Positions 1 through 6,335 of a stretch of 18,378 nt of DNA are shown here, in pieces (within the stretch, counting starts at the first letter, position 1; each line of letters starts with the position of its first letter). The position numbers and the translations under genes are program-made. The notes beneath the pieces were generated by a model, which was not told the origin of the DNA, ran no database searches, and saw nothing but the letters and a program-made list of their open reading frames with translations. This stretch comes from Prevotellaceae bacterium (lineage in GTDB: Bacteria > Bacteroidota > Bacteroidia > Bacteroidales > UBA932): contig JAISRS010000302.1 of NCBI GenBank assembly GCA_031273485.1, positions 1-18,378 of the forward strand, read 5' to 3'.

Positions 1-85
1 CGGTTAATAACAACCATATAATCACCAATTTGTTTATCTTATTTATTGCAATCCTTTTCACATTCAATTCTAAATGATACGGCGA

Positions 86-93
86 CAAAGGTA
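86..93 (-). promoter_or_regulatory. Leftward -7 promoter box (TACCTTTG)
   Basis: Read on the minus strand this is TACCTTTG, matching the Bacteroidota sigma-ABfr -7 consensus TAnnTTTG. It points left, so it would drive a gene that begins at or beyond the left edge. No convincing -33 TTTG is seen at the expected distance. The call rests on the short motif and on its recurrence upstream of other genes in this window. Confidence 0.4.
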
Positions 94-133
94 AAAACAA
101 TTTTCAGGAAAACAAAAAAATATGTTAAAAAAG

Positions 134-510
134 GGCTAAATCTTATTTTGAGGCGCTATTACTTCCGGCTGCGCCGTAGCAATGACGGCTACGCCGAACG
201 AAAAGGTCGCCAAGCAGCCCGAAGGGCTTGATTTTCATAACCGCAGGTCATCGACCTGCGGGAAAGTACCCACGTATGTTCTCTGCCTGAAAGGCAGGAC
301 TGAAACGTAAATTGAAATAATAATAATTAGTCCTGCCTTTGACTACGTCGAACTTACGTTTCAGGCAGAAGTTCGAGAGGGATATTCCGCAGGTCGGTGA
401 CCTGCGGTTATGAAAATTAAGCCCTTCGGGCTGTCGCTACGCCGAACAGAAGAATGTATAGACGCAATGCGTCGCGTCTCTGCCATAGCGCCTCAAAAAA
501 AGATTTAGCC
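134..510. repeat. Mosaic nested inverted repeat (non-coding)
   Basis: Two nested pairs of inverted arms are visible. The outer pair is 134-159 with 485-510 (25 of 26 positions match as reverse complements). The inner pair is 215-261 with 387-433 (45 of 47 match). Each inner arm is itself a hairpin (CCGCAGGTCA/CGACCTGCGG). The sequence between the paired blocks does not match, so this is a mosaic of mobile short repeats and not one clean palindrome. An open frame of 61 codons crosses part of it, but its low-complexity, arginine-rich composition follows the repeats and it is not called as a gene. Confidence 0.75.
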
Positions 511-641
511 GACAAAATTGAGATTACCGCCTCCGACCTGCCGGAAAATGTCACTCGTAAAGAACAAATTTTGGGATGATCGAATGAGAAATTAAATCGA
601 AAAATCCGGCATAAATCAGTAATGAGATAATAGAAATTTTC

Positions 642-683
642 ATAATAGGGAGATAATAGGGAGATAATAGGGAGATAATAGGA
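642..683 (+). repeat. 11-bp tandem repeat, about 3.8 copies
   Basis: The unit ATAATAGGGAG is repeated without interruption at 642-652, 653-663, 664-674, and in part at 675-683. It lies in gene-free DNA upstream of the S9 peptidase gene. No function is evident. Copy number could vary by slippage. Confidence 0.85.
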
Positions 684-770
684 TCTCTACAGGTAAAAAA
701 GCCCCTTTTGCCGCCTGAAAAATGCCGGATTTTTTTAAGGTCATTTACCACGCCGCCCCCCCCCTGCCGC

Positions 771-808
771 CTGCCATAGCGCCTCAAAATAAGATTTAGC
801 CGACAAAA
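771..808 (+). repeat. Direct copy of the outer-arm repeat module (also at 480-517)
   Basis: Positions 771-808 repeat 480-517 almost exactly (CTGCCATAGCGCCTCAAAA then AAGATTTAGCCGACAAAA; one mismatch). The core also matches the reverse complement of 134-159, so the module occurs three times in the first 810 bases. Together with the 134-510 element and the tandem repeat, this accounts for most of the gene-free stretch 1-951. Confidence 0.85.
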
Positions 809-884
809 AATGTTTTAAAAACAGGATGTACATTAAACATGGAACCATGGAACCTATAAAATGCGACTTTATTTTCTTTTTTCT

Positions 885-892
885 TATCTTTG
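885..892 (+). promoter_or_regulatory. -7 promoter box (TATCTTTG) for the S9 peptidase gene
   Basis: TATCTTTG matches TAnnTTTG exactly and lies 59 bases before the ATG at 952, implying a leader of roughly 50 nt. No clear -33 element is visible. Confidence 0.5.
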
Positions 893-951
893 TCGGCATA
901 ATAAAAAAATGATAAATAATAAATTATTGTAAAATTAAAACGCATATAGAT

Positions 952-3078
952 ATGAAAAGCAGGTTATTAATCGTAATAATAGTGATATGTTCGGCTTTGG
1001 TTTCAACGGCGCAGAACAAGATTTTAACTATGGAAAATGTAGCGCTTGGCTACAATCTTCGCCCCGAATCCAAATACATTGTATGGCAGGGAAAAACTAA
1101 TAATTACACATACATCGAAGAAGAGAAAAATTTAGTGAGTGAAGATGCAGCCAAAGGCGTCAAAAAAATACTTTTAACAACCAACGAATTAAAAAGTATA
1201 TTAAGCGCTGAGTTCAAAACCTTTCCTTCATTTTCATGGTTCGACGACAGCACTCTGAAAATCCGGCATCAAGACAAGGAATATCGTGTGGATGTGGTGA
1301 ATAAAACAGTAGCCGCTGTGGTTTCTTTTCCAAAAACCACAGATAATCTCACTTATTCCAAACAGGCTAAACTTTATGCCTATACTCTGAAAAACAATTT
1401 GTTTTATATGGATGAACAGGGAAATACAACTGCCGTAACAAACGACGAAGACAATAATATAGTTAACGGACAGTCTGTTAGCCGGAATGAATTTGGCATT
1501 CACAACGGCATATTCTGGTCGCCGGACGGGAAAAAACTTGCTTTTTACCGTAAAGATGAAACGGAGGTCGAAACGTTTCCTTTGCTTGATATTACTACCC
1601 GCACAGGCTCTCTGGAAGAAATCAAATACCCGATGGCAGGCATGAAATCGGAACACATCAGTCTCGGAATATATGACATTGCCTCGAAACAGACATGTTT
1701 TCTTGAAGTTAATGATTTTGATAAGGAACAATATCTCACAAACATCACATGGTCGCCGCTGTCGGATTTAATTTATGTTCAGGTACTGAATCGCGGACAA
1801 AATTATATGAAACTGAATAAATATGACGCCGCTACGGGAAAATTTATCGCCACATTGTTTGAAGAAAAATCGGATACTTACGTGGAACCTCAACATACGC
1901 TGAAATTCATAGACGAAAAAGGCGAACAGTTTATTTTCATAACCAACAATCGTGACGGCTATTTCAGTCTTTACCTGCACAATAACGACGGAAAACTAAT
2001 CAAACGCCTCACTCCCGTTGCCGCCGACGTAAGATTAGTGGCTACGGATAAAGCATTTAAATATCTATATTACAGTTCGTCGGAAGTTAGTCCGGTAGAA
2101 GAGCATCTTTTCAGGCTAAATATCAAAACCGGCAAATCGACCCGGCTCACCGTTGCCGAAGGTTGTCACTCCGTATCAATAAGTAACGACTGCTCTTATT
2201 TCATTGATAATTACAGTAGCGTAAATGTTCCGAGAGTAATAGAAGTTACATCCTCCGACGGAAAAACAGGACGCAGGCTGTTGGAAGCAAAAAATCCGCT
2301 GGCGGAATATTCCACATGGAAAGTCACTTTGGGAACACTGAAAGCCGACGACGGTTCCGACTTGTATTATCGTATCGTCAAACCCGCGGATTTCGATTCC
2401 ACCCGCAAATATCCGGTGATTCATTATGTATATGGAGGACCTCATTCTCAATTAGTAAAAAATAACTGGAATGCGTCCTCAAGTTTATGGGAAACGTATA
2501 TGGCGCAACACGGTTATGTGGTTTTTGTTATGGATAATCACGGCACCTCGAACAGAGGCAGAGATTTTGAACATGTTATACATCGTCAATGTGGTCAATT
2601 TGAAATGATTGATCAGGTGAAAGGAATCGAGTTCCTGAAATCCCATTCATGGATAGATTCAAAACGGATAGGCGTACACGGCTGGAGCTACGGCGGTTTT
2701 ATGACCGTTTCACTGATTACTAATTATCCTGATATTTATAAAGTTGCTGTTGCCGGAGGTCCCGTAATTGATTGGAAATGGTACGAAGTTATGTACGGCG
2801 AACGCTATATGGATACTCCCGACGAAAACCCCGAAGGATACACGAAAACCAGTCTGATAAATAAAGCCAAAGATTTGAAAGGAAAACTTCTTATATGTCA
2901 CGGATTAATTGACCCTGTGGTGGTTATAGAACACAGTCTGAGCTTTATCCGCGAATGTGTCAAAAACAATGTTCAAGTGGACTATTTCCCCTATCCTCGC
3001 GCCGAACATAATGTCGGCGGCAGAGACCGTATTCATTTGATGCAGAAAATCACAGATTATTTTGAGGATTATCTCTAA
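952..3078 (+). CDS. S9B prolyl oligopeptidase / dipeptidyl-peptidase IV family serine peptidase
   Basis: A 708-residue secreted peptidase. By family, it should remove X-Pro or X-Ala dipeptides from peptide N-termini in the periplasm or at the cell surface. Residues 1-20 form a signal peptide (hydrophobic core, then STA before QN). About 25-440 reads as the DPP4 beta-propeller, with the family stretch PDGKKLAFYRKDETEVE, whose acidic residues bind the substrate N-terminus in relatives. About 470-708 is the alpha/beta hydrolase domain with nucleophile Ser579 in GWSYGG, Asp654 in HGLID and His686 in AEHN; the triad is complete. Length is normal for bacterial DPP4. trmH follows 56 bases downstream on the same strand. 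The family is clear; exact peptide specificity is inferred. Confidence 0.93.
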   Translation: MKSRLLIVIIVICSALVSTAQNKILTMENVALGYNLRPESKYIVWQGKTNNYTYIEEEKNLVSEDAAKGVKKILLTTNELKSILSAEFKTFPSFSWFDDSTLKIRHQDKEYRVDVVNKTVAAVVSFPKTTDNLTYSKQAKLYAYTLKNNLFYMDEQGNTTAVTNDEDNNIVNGQSVSRNEFGIHNGIFWSPDGKKLAFYRKDETEVETFPLLDITTRTGSLEEIKYPMAGMKSEHISLGIYDIASKQTCFLEVNDFDKEQYLTNITWSPLSDLIYVQVLNRGQNYMKLNKYDAATGKFIATLFEEKSDTYVEPQHTLKFIDEKGEQFIFITNNRDGYFSLYLHNNDGKLIKRLTPVAADVRLVATDKAFKYLYYSSSEVSPVEEHLFRLNIKTGKSTRLTVAEGCHSVSISNDCSYFIDNYSSVNVPRVIEVTSSDGKTGRRLLEAKNPLAEYSTWKVTLGTLKADDGSDLYYRIVKPADFDSTRKYPVIHYVYGGPHSQLVKNNWNASSSLWETYMAQHGYVVFVMDNHGTSNRGRDFEHVIHRQCGQFEMIDQVKGIEFLKSHSWIDSKRIGVHGWSYGGFMTVSLITNYPDIYKVAVAGGPVIDWKWYEVMYGERYMDTPDENPEGYTKTSLINKAKDLKGKLLICHGLIDPVVVIEHSLSFIRECVKNNVQVDYFPYPRAEHNVGGRDRIHLMQKITDYFEDYL

Positions 3079-3134
3079 GAAATCTATAGAGGTTCCCCAC
3101 AAATTTTGAAGGCGGTGACTACAGTCAAAAAACA

Positions 3135-3809
3135 ATGACATACGATCTCGAAGATATTATATCTTATCTATCTCAATTTGCCTTAGATAAGCGCGTTGAA
3201 TTGATGCGGGAAAAGATTTTAAACCGAACGCGTTACCTCTCAATATGTGTGGAGGATGCGTTTCAGCCGCAAAACACAAGCGCTATATTGAGAAGCGCCG
3301 AGGCATTTGGCGTTCAGGATATTCACATCATCGAAACAACATATAAATACAATGTCAATCCCGATATTGCCTTAGGTTCCGACAAATGGGTGAATATGAA
3401 AAAATATCCTTCAACCGACAGGGCAATTGAATCGTTGAAAACACAGGGATACAGAATCGTAGCAACAATACCGCAACAAAATGCAACCGATTTGGAACAT
3501 TTTGATTTTACGAAAGGAAAATCTGCAATATTTTTCGGAACAGAACTGACCGGACTGTCGAAATATGCAATCAATCATGCGGATGAATATTTATACATCC
3601 CAATGTATGGATTTGTAGAAAGTTTAAACATCTCGGTTGCGGCAGCCATAACTATGTACACGCTAACAACTCGCCTGAGAAACAGCACTCTGAATTGGCA
3701 ACTCGCCAAAAACGAACAAAATATTATACTGCTCGACTGGTTGAAAAAATCCATTCGCTCCTCCGACATGATTCTACAAAGATTTTTTGAAAAACATAAA
3801 AACGTTTAA
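3135..3809 (+). CDS. trmH: tRNA (guanosine-2'-O)-methyltransferase, TrmH/SpoU family
   Basis: A 224-residue SPOUT (trefoil-knot) methyltransferase. TrmH transfers a methyl group from SAM to the ribose 2'-OH of G18 in tRNA. The three SpoU motifs are in order: motif 1 QPQNTSAILRSAEAFG (46-59, with the conserved Asn47 and catalytic Arg53), motif 2 IFFGTELTGLS (132-142, Glu137), and motif 3 IPMYGFVESLNISVAAAI (155-172, Asn165). The short N-terminal helix and the C-terminal Lys/Arg-rich helices fit TrmH better than the longer RlmB/TrmL types. It may be co-transcribed with the peptidase gene 56 bases upstream, as no -7 box is seen between them. Target G18 is inferred from family resemblance; another 2'-O site is possible. 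Confidence 0.88.
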   Translation: MTYDLEDIISYLSQFALDKRVELMREKILNRTRYLSICVEDAFQPQNTSAILRSAEAFGVQDIHIIETTYKYNVNPDIALGSDKWVNMKKYPSTDRAIESLKTQGYRIVATIPQQNATDLEHFDFTKGKSAIFFGTELTGLSKYAINHADEYLYIPMYGFVESLNISVAAAITMYTLTTRLRNSTLNWQLAKNEQNIILLDWLKKSIRSSDMILQRFFEKHKNV

Positions 3810-4056
3810 ATCCACGTTTTTTCTTTATCCACGTTTTTTTCTTTATCCACGCTTTTTTTTATCCACGAATTACACGAATTACACGAATTTAAAATCCTGC
3901 GGATTTTTACGAATTACACGAATTTTTCTTTATCCACAAATTTTTTATCCACAAATTACACAAATTCAAAATCCTGCGGATTTTTACGAATTACACGAAT
4001 TTTATAATTCACGAATTTTTTAATTCGTAATTTTTAATTCGTAATTCGTAATTTAT
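3808..4056 (+). repeat. AT-rich intergenic repeat cluster (ATCCACGAATTACACGAATT family)
   Basis: This non-coding stretch is built from repeated pieces of ATCCACG, AATTACACG and AAAATCCTGCGGATTTTTACG. The block TTAAAATCCTGCGGATTTTT, itself a small dyad, occurs twice (about 3889-3909 and 3966-3988), each followed by ACGAATTACACGAATTTT. A 78-codon open frame across it merely translates the repeat. The same family recurs in inverted orientation at 4790-4935 and again at 12700-13012. Confidence 0.85.
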
Positions 4057-4067
4057 TTTGAAATCGC

Positions 4068-4075
4068 TATCTTTG
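4068..4075 (+). promoter_or_regulatory. -7 promoter box (TATCTTTG) for the barrel gene
   Basis: An exact TAnnTTTG match lies 22 bases before the ATG at 4097. It overlaps the extra codons of an upstream TTG alternative start (4058), which argues that translation begins at 4097. No clear -33 element is visible. Confidence 0.5.
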
Positions 4076-4096
4076 CCGCCGTTTTTAATTTATATT

Positions 4097-4753
4097 ATGT
4101 CGAAAAAATGGTGTAAAAGAGAGAGAAAAATTTGTGTAATTATTTTTTTTATGTGTTTTTGTTTGTCGCTGCAAGCTCAAACAAATGCGGAACACAAACG
4201 TCATATTGACAATTATAACCGACGATATTATCAGGATATAGTTTTAGAAAGAGGATTATACATCCCAACTACCGACAACAGTATGTCGGAAGGTTATATC
4301 ACAAGTTTATACAGCGGTTATTTTATTACTCACAATCTGGGATTTCGTTCCGGAGTTTCGATGATTACGGATTTAAACAATGGTTCTCCATATCTGAAAC
4401 TTCCTGTTCTGTTTACGCTCAGGTCACCAACGCTTCACATCTCGTATCATCGTGATGACGAAACATTTGGAGAATACTTGCGTCATCTGATTCTGTATTT
4501 ACTTCCCACCCGTTACGAAATCAATCTCGGACCCTCCTTAGGATACGTATGGAACAATCGGCGCAACTTTGCGGCTTCTTTAGACCTCAATATACGTGCA
4601 GGATTTCAGTTTTGGAGAATTGGTTTATACGGAAATATGGGGATTAATTATTTATTGACCAAGAATTTTGTCAATAGGGATATTATACCTCGTGGAAAAT
4701 CCCGTCCGGGATGGTTCGGCAATTTAAGTCTCGGCGCCTCATTCGGATTTTAG
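4097..4753 (+). CDS. Predicted outer-membrane beta-barrel protein, unknown function
   Basis: A 218-residue protein of no recognised named family. The start at 4097 is chosen because it opens a proper signal peptide (KKWCKRERK, a hydrophobic stretch at 12-25, then LQAQ with likely cleavage after Ala27) and lies just after a -7 box; an in-frame TTG at 4058 would put the promoter inside the gene. The mature part alternates polar and aromatic residues in short strands (SGYFITHNLGFRSGVS, YEINLGPSLGYVW, LYGNMGINYLL) and ends SLGASFGF. A C-terminal Phe is typical of barrels inserted by BamA. It stands alone between two repeat clusters. Outer-membrane location is inferred; no substrate can be proposed. 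Confidence 0.75.
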   Translation: MSKKWCKRERKICVIIFFMCFCLSLQAQTNAEHKRHIDNYNRRYYQDIVLERGLYIPTTDNSMSEGYITSLYSGYFITHNLGFRSGVSMITDLNNGSPYLKLPVLFTLRSPTLHISYHRDDETFGEYLRHLILYLLPTRYEINLGPSLGYVWNNRRNFAASLDLNIRAGFQFWRIGLYGNMGINYLLTKNFVNRDIIPRGKSRPGWFGNLSLGASFGF

Positions 4754-4789
4754 AAATAACGATAAACGATGAATTTGCGGATGTCCGAA

Positions 4790-4935
4790 CCATGATTTAC
4801 ATGATTTTGCCTGTACAGAAAAAAAATCGTGAAATTCGTAAAAAATCCGTAGGATTTTAAATTCGTGGCAATTCGTTTAATTCGTGGATAAAAAATTAGT
4901 GTAATTCATGGATAAAAAAAGAAATTCGCAGATAA
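4790..4935 (-). repeat. AT-rich intergenic repeat cluster, inverted relative to 3808-4056
   Basis: It contains AATCGTGAAATTCGTAAAAA, TCCGTAGGATTTTAAATTCG and TTCGTTTAATTCGTGGATAA, the degenerate reverse complement of the cluster before the barrel gene. It fills half of the 304-base gap between the two convergent genes. The rest of the gap holds a hairpin around CGTCATTGC (4945-4953) and GCAATGACG (4966-4974), and the hairpin listed at 5008-5050. No gene is seen here. Confidence 0.8.
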
Positions 4936-5007
4936 CATCATCATCGTCATTGCTTCATTTAGTTTGCAATGACGTGATGACGATGTGGAATTGTAATTTT
5001 GATTTTC

Positions 5008-5050
5008 TAACGGATACTAAAAAGAATGGATTTTTATCATATATCCGTTA
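5008..5050 (-). terminator. Possible 3' hairpin of the superoxide dismutase transcript
   Basis: TAACGGATA (5008-5016) and TATCCGTTA (5042-5050) form a 9-bp stem eight bases past the stop codon of the minus-strand sod gene. The loop is long (25 nt) and the T-run beyond the stem is poor, so this may only be a transcript-end stabiliser. Confidence 0.3.
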
Positions 5051-5057
5051 CTAATTT

Positions 5058-5636
5058 TTAAAATGAGGCTTCGATTGTTTTCCAATCCAGTATATTCCAG
5101 TAATTTTTGATATAATCAGCCCGTTTGTTCTGATAATCCAAATAATATGTATGTTCCCATACATCGCAAGCAATCAGCGGCGTACCGGATTTACTATGAA
5201 TAGGATTTCCCGCGTTTGATTCCTGAGATATGGCTAAAGCGCCGTCACTTTTTTTGTACAGCCAAACCCATCCCGAACCGAACAGGGCGATAGCAACTTT
5301 ACTAAATTCCTCTTTAAATTCGCCGAACGAGCCAAAAGATTTAATTATTGCATTTAGCAAATCTCCGGAAGGTTCATTTTTGGGGGTTGGAGAAAAGGAT
5401 TTGAAATACAAATCGTGATTCCATACCTGAGCGGCATTATTATATATTGCTCCTTCGGAATCTCTGACAATAATGTCAAGATTTGCATTTTCAAATTTCG
5501 AACCTTGAATAAGGTTATTTAAATTATTGACATACGTCTGAAAATGTTTACCATAGTGAAATTCTACGGTTTCTTTACTAATTATGGGCGCCAGTGCATC
5601 TATTGCATACGGCAACCCGGGCAATTCAAATTTCAT
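5058..5636 (-). CDS. sodB: Superoxide dismutase, Fe-type (Fe/Mn family)
   Basis: A 192-residue cytoplasmic enzyme converting superoxide to O2 and H2O2, of normal family length. All four metal ligands are present: His27 (EFHYGKH), His74 (WNHDLYF), Asp158 and His162 (CDVWEHTYYLDY). Gln70 in NNAAQVWNH is the second-sphere glutamine placed as in Fe-SODs; Mn-SODs usually have Gly here and supply the Gln from the C-terminal half. Bacteroides relatives are often cambialistic, so use of Mn cannot be excluded. No signal peptide is seen. It has its own promoter and is separated by 218 bases from the thioesterase gene upstream on the same strand. Confidence 0.95.
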   Translation of the reverse strand: MKFELPGLPYAIDALAPIISKETVEFHYGKHFQTYVNNLNNLIQGSKFENANLDIIVRDSEGAIYNNAAQVWNHDLYFKSFSPTPKNEPSGDLLNAIIKSFGSFGEFKEEFSKVAIALFGSGWVWLYKKSDGALAISQESNAGNPIHSKSGTPLIACDVWEHTYYLDYQNKRADYIKNYWNILDWKTIEASF

Positions 5637-5674
5637 TGTTTTTGATTTTAATTATACATTTATTTAAAAAAAAA

Positions 5675-5702
5675 CAAAAGTAGTAAAAAAAAGTTTAATC
5701 AA
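5675..5702 (-). promoter_or_regulatory. Promoter of the superoxide dismutase gene
   Basis: On the minus strand, TACTTTTG (5675-5682) matches TAnnTTTG and is preceded 17 bases upstream by TTG (5700-5702), a possible -33 element. The implied leader is about 30 nt before the ATG at 5636. This is the only promoter in the window where both elements can be proposed. Confidence 0.5.
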
Positions 5703-5742
5703 CCCGAATATTGCCGGAGGGGTAAAAAAGTTATATCATATT

Positions 5743-5854
5743 GGGGAACGTCTAAAAACTGCTTTTTCAGCGTTCGATTTCAATTTTTAAATATATGTAA
5801 ACTCCGGTTTAAAAATCTTGTCTGCCTTGAAAAATCAAGTTTTTAGAAATCCCC
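5743..5854. repeat. Inverted repeat between thioesterase and superoxide dismutase genes
   Basis: GGGGAACGTCTAAAAAC (5743-5759) pairs with GTTTTTAGAAATCCCC (5839-5854), apart from a short central mismatch. The right arm abuts the thioesterase stop codon. A smaller hairpin, CTTGAAAAATCAAG, lies inside near 5826-5839. On the minus strand this could end the RNase R-thioesterase transcript, but no strong T-run follows. Confidence 0.5.
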
Positions 5855-6292
5855 TTATTTCAGTCCCATTTTTTGTTTCCATTTTTCAAAAAACGGGGGG
5901 ATGCCAAGACTTAGAGCATTATCGTTTACCGAAAGAAATACCTGCACAGTTTCGCCTGTTGCGGCAAGGTTTCCCGTTGTGAGATTGGAGATATTATATT
6001 TGAAAATAATTTTTGCTGCAAGCGTATCAAAATAAACTATTTCGACCAAAGCTTCGTCGCCGTATCTCAAAGGCGATTTATAGTCGCAATGCACCGAAAC
6101 CAGCGGAGTATAAAAGCCGTTGGCAAACACATCCATATAAGTTATTCCGTATTTTTCTCCGAAAGCTTCCCGTGCATCCTCAAAAAAATGTATATAATTT
6201 CCATGCCACACAACAGCCATGCTGTCCACTTCACTGAAACGTACTTTTACTCTGACTGTTGCTTTGAACCCTGTTTCAATAATTGATTTCAC
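5855..6292 (-). CDS. Acyl-CoA thioesterase, 4HBT hot-dog family (YbgC/FadM-like)
   Basis: A 145-residue single hot-dog domain protein, normal for the family. The active-site block VRFSEVDSMAVVWHGNYIHFFEDARE (given here in parts: FSEVDSM around Asp23, VVWHGNYIHFFEDARE at 27-42) has the family Asp, His-Gly-Asn-Tyr and downstream Glu38. Members hydrolyse acyl-CoA or acyl-ACP thioesters in the cytoplasm, but the chain length used cannot be read from sequence. The gene starts 43 bases after the RNase R stop on the same strand with no promoter between, so the two are probably co-transcribed. Confidence 0.85.
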   Translation of the reverse strand: MKSIIETGFKATVRVKVRFSEVDSMAVVWHGNYIHFFEDAREAFGEKYGITYMDVFANGFYTPLVSVHCDYKSPLRYGDEALVEIVYFDTLAAKIIFKYNISNLTTGNLAATGETVQVFLSVNDNALSLGIPPFFEKWKQKMGLK

Positions 6293-6335
6293 AATTTCGA
6301 ATAGTTATAAATTTGCTTTTAACCGATTTCGGGAG

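Noticed and set aside
46..231. 61-codon plus-strand open frame at the left edge
   Set aside because: It reads into the mosaic repeat, has repeat-driven composition (RRYYFRLRRS), and points against the only promoter-like box nearby.
756..764. Run of nine C as a phase-variation tract
   Set aside because: It lies in non-coding DNA more than 100 bases before the predicted promoter; no reading frame depends on it.
551..787. 78-codon minus-strand open frame
   Set aside because: It translates the 11-bp tandem repeat (SLLSPYYLPIM) and the poly-C run (GGGG); nothing protein-like remains.
1234..1748. Long minus-strand open frames inside the S9 peptidase gene
   Set aside because: Shadows of a clearly real gene with intact catalytic residues; no start context or promoter.
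3787..4023. 78-codon open frame after trmH
   Set aside because: It is a translation of the AT-rich repeat (FLYPRFFLYPRFFL, TNYTNYTN) and overlaps the trmH end.
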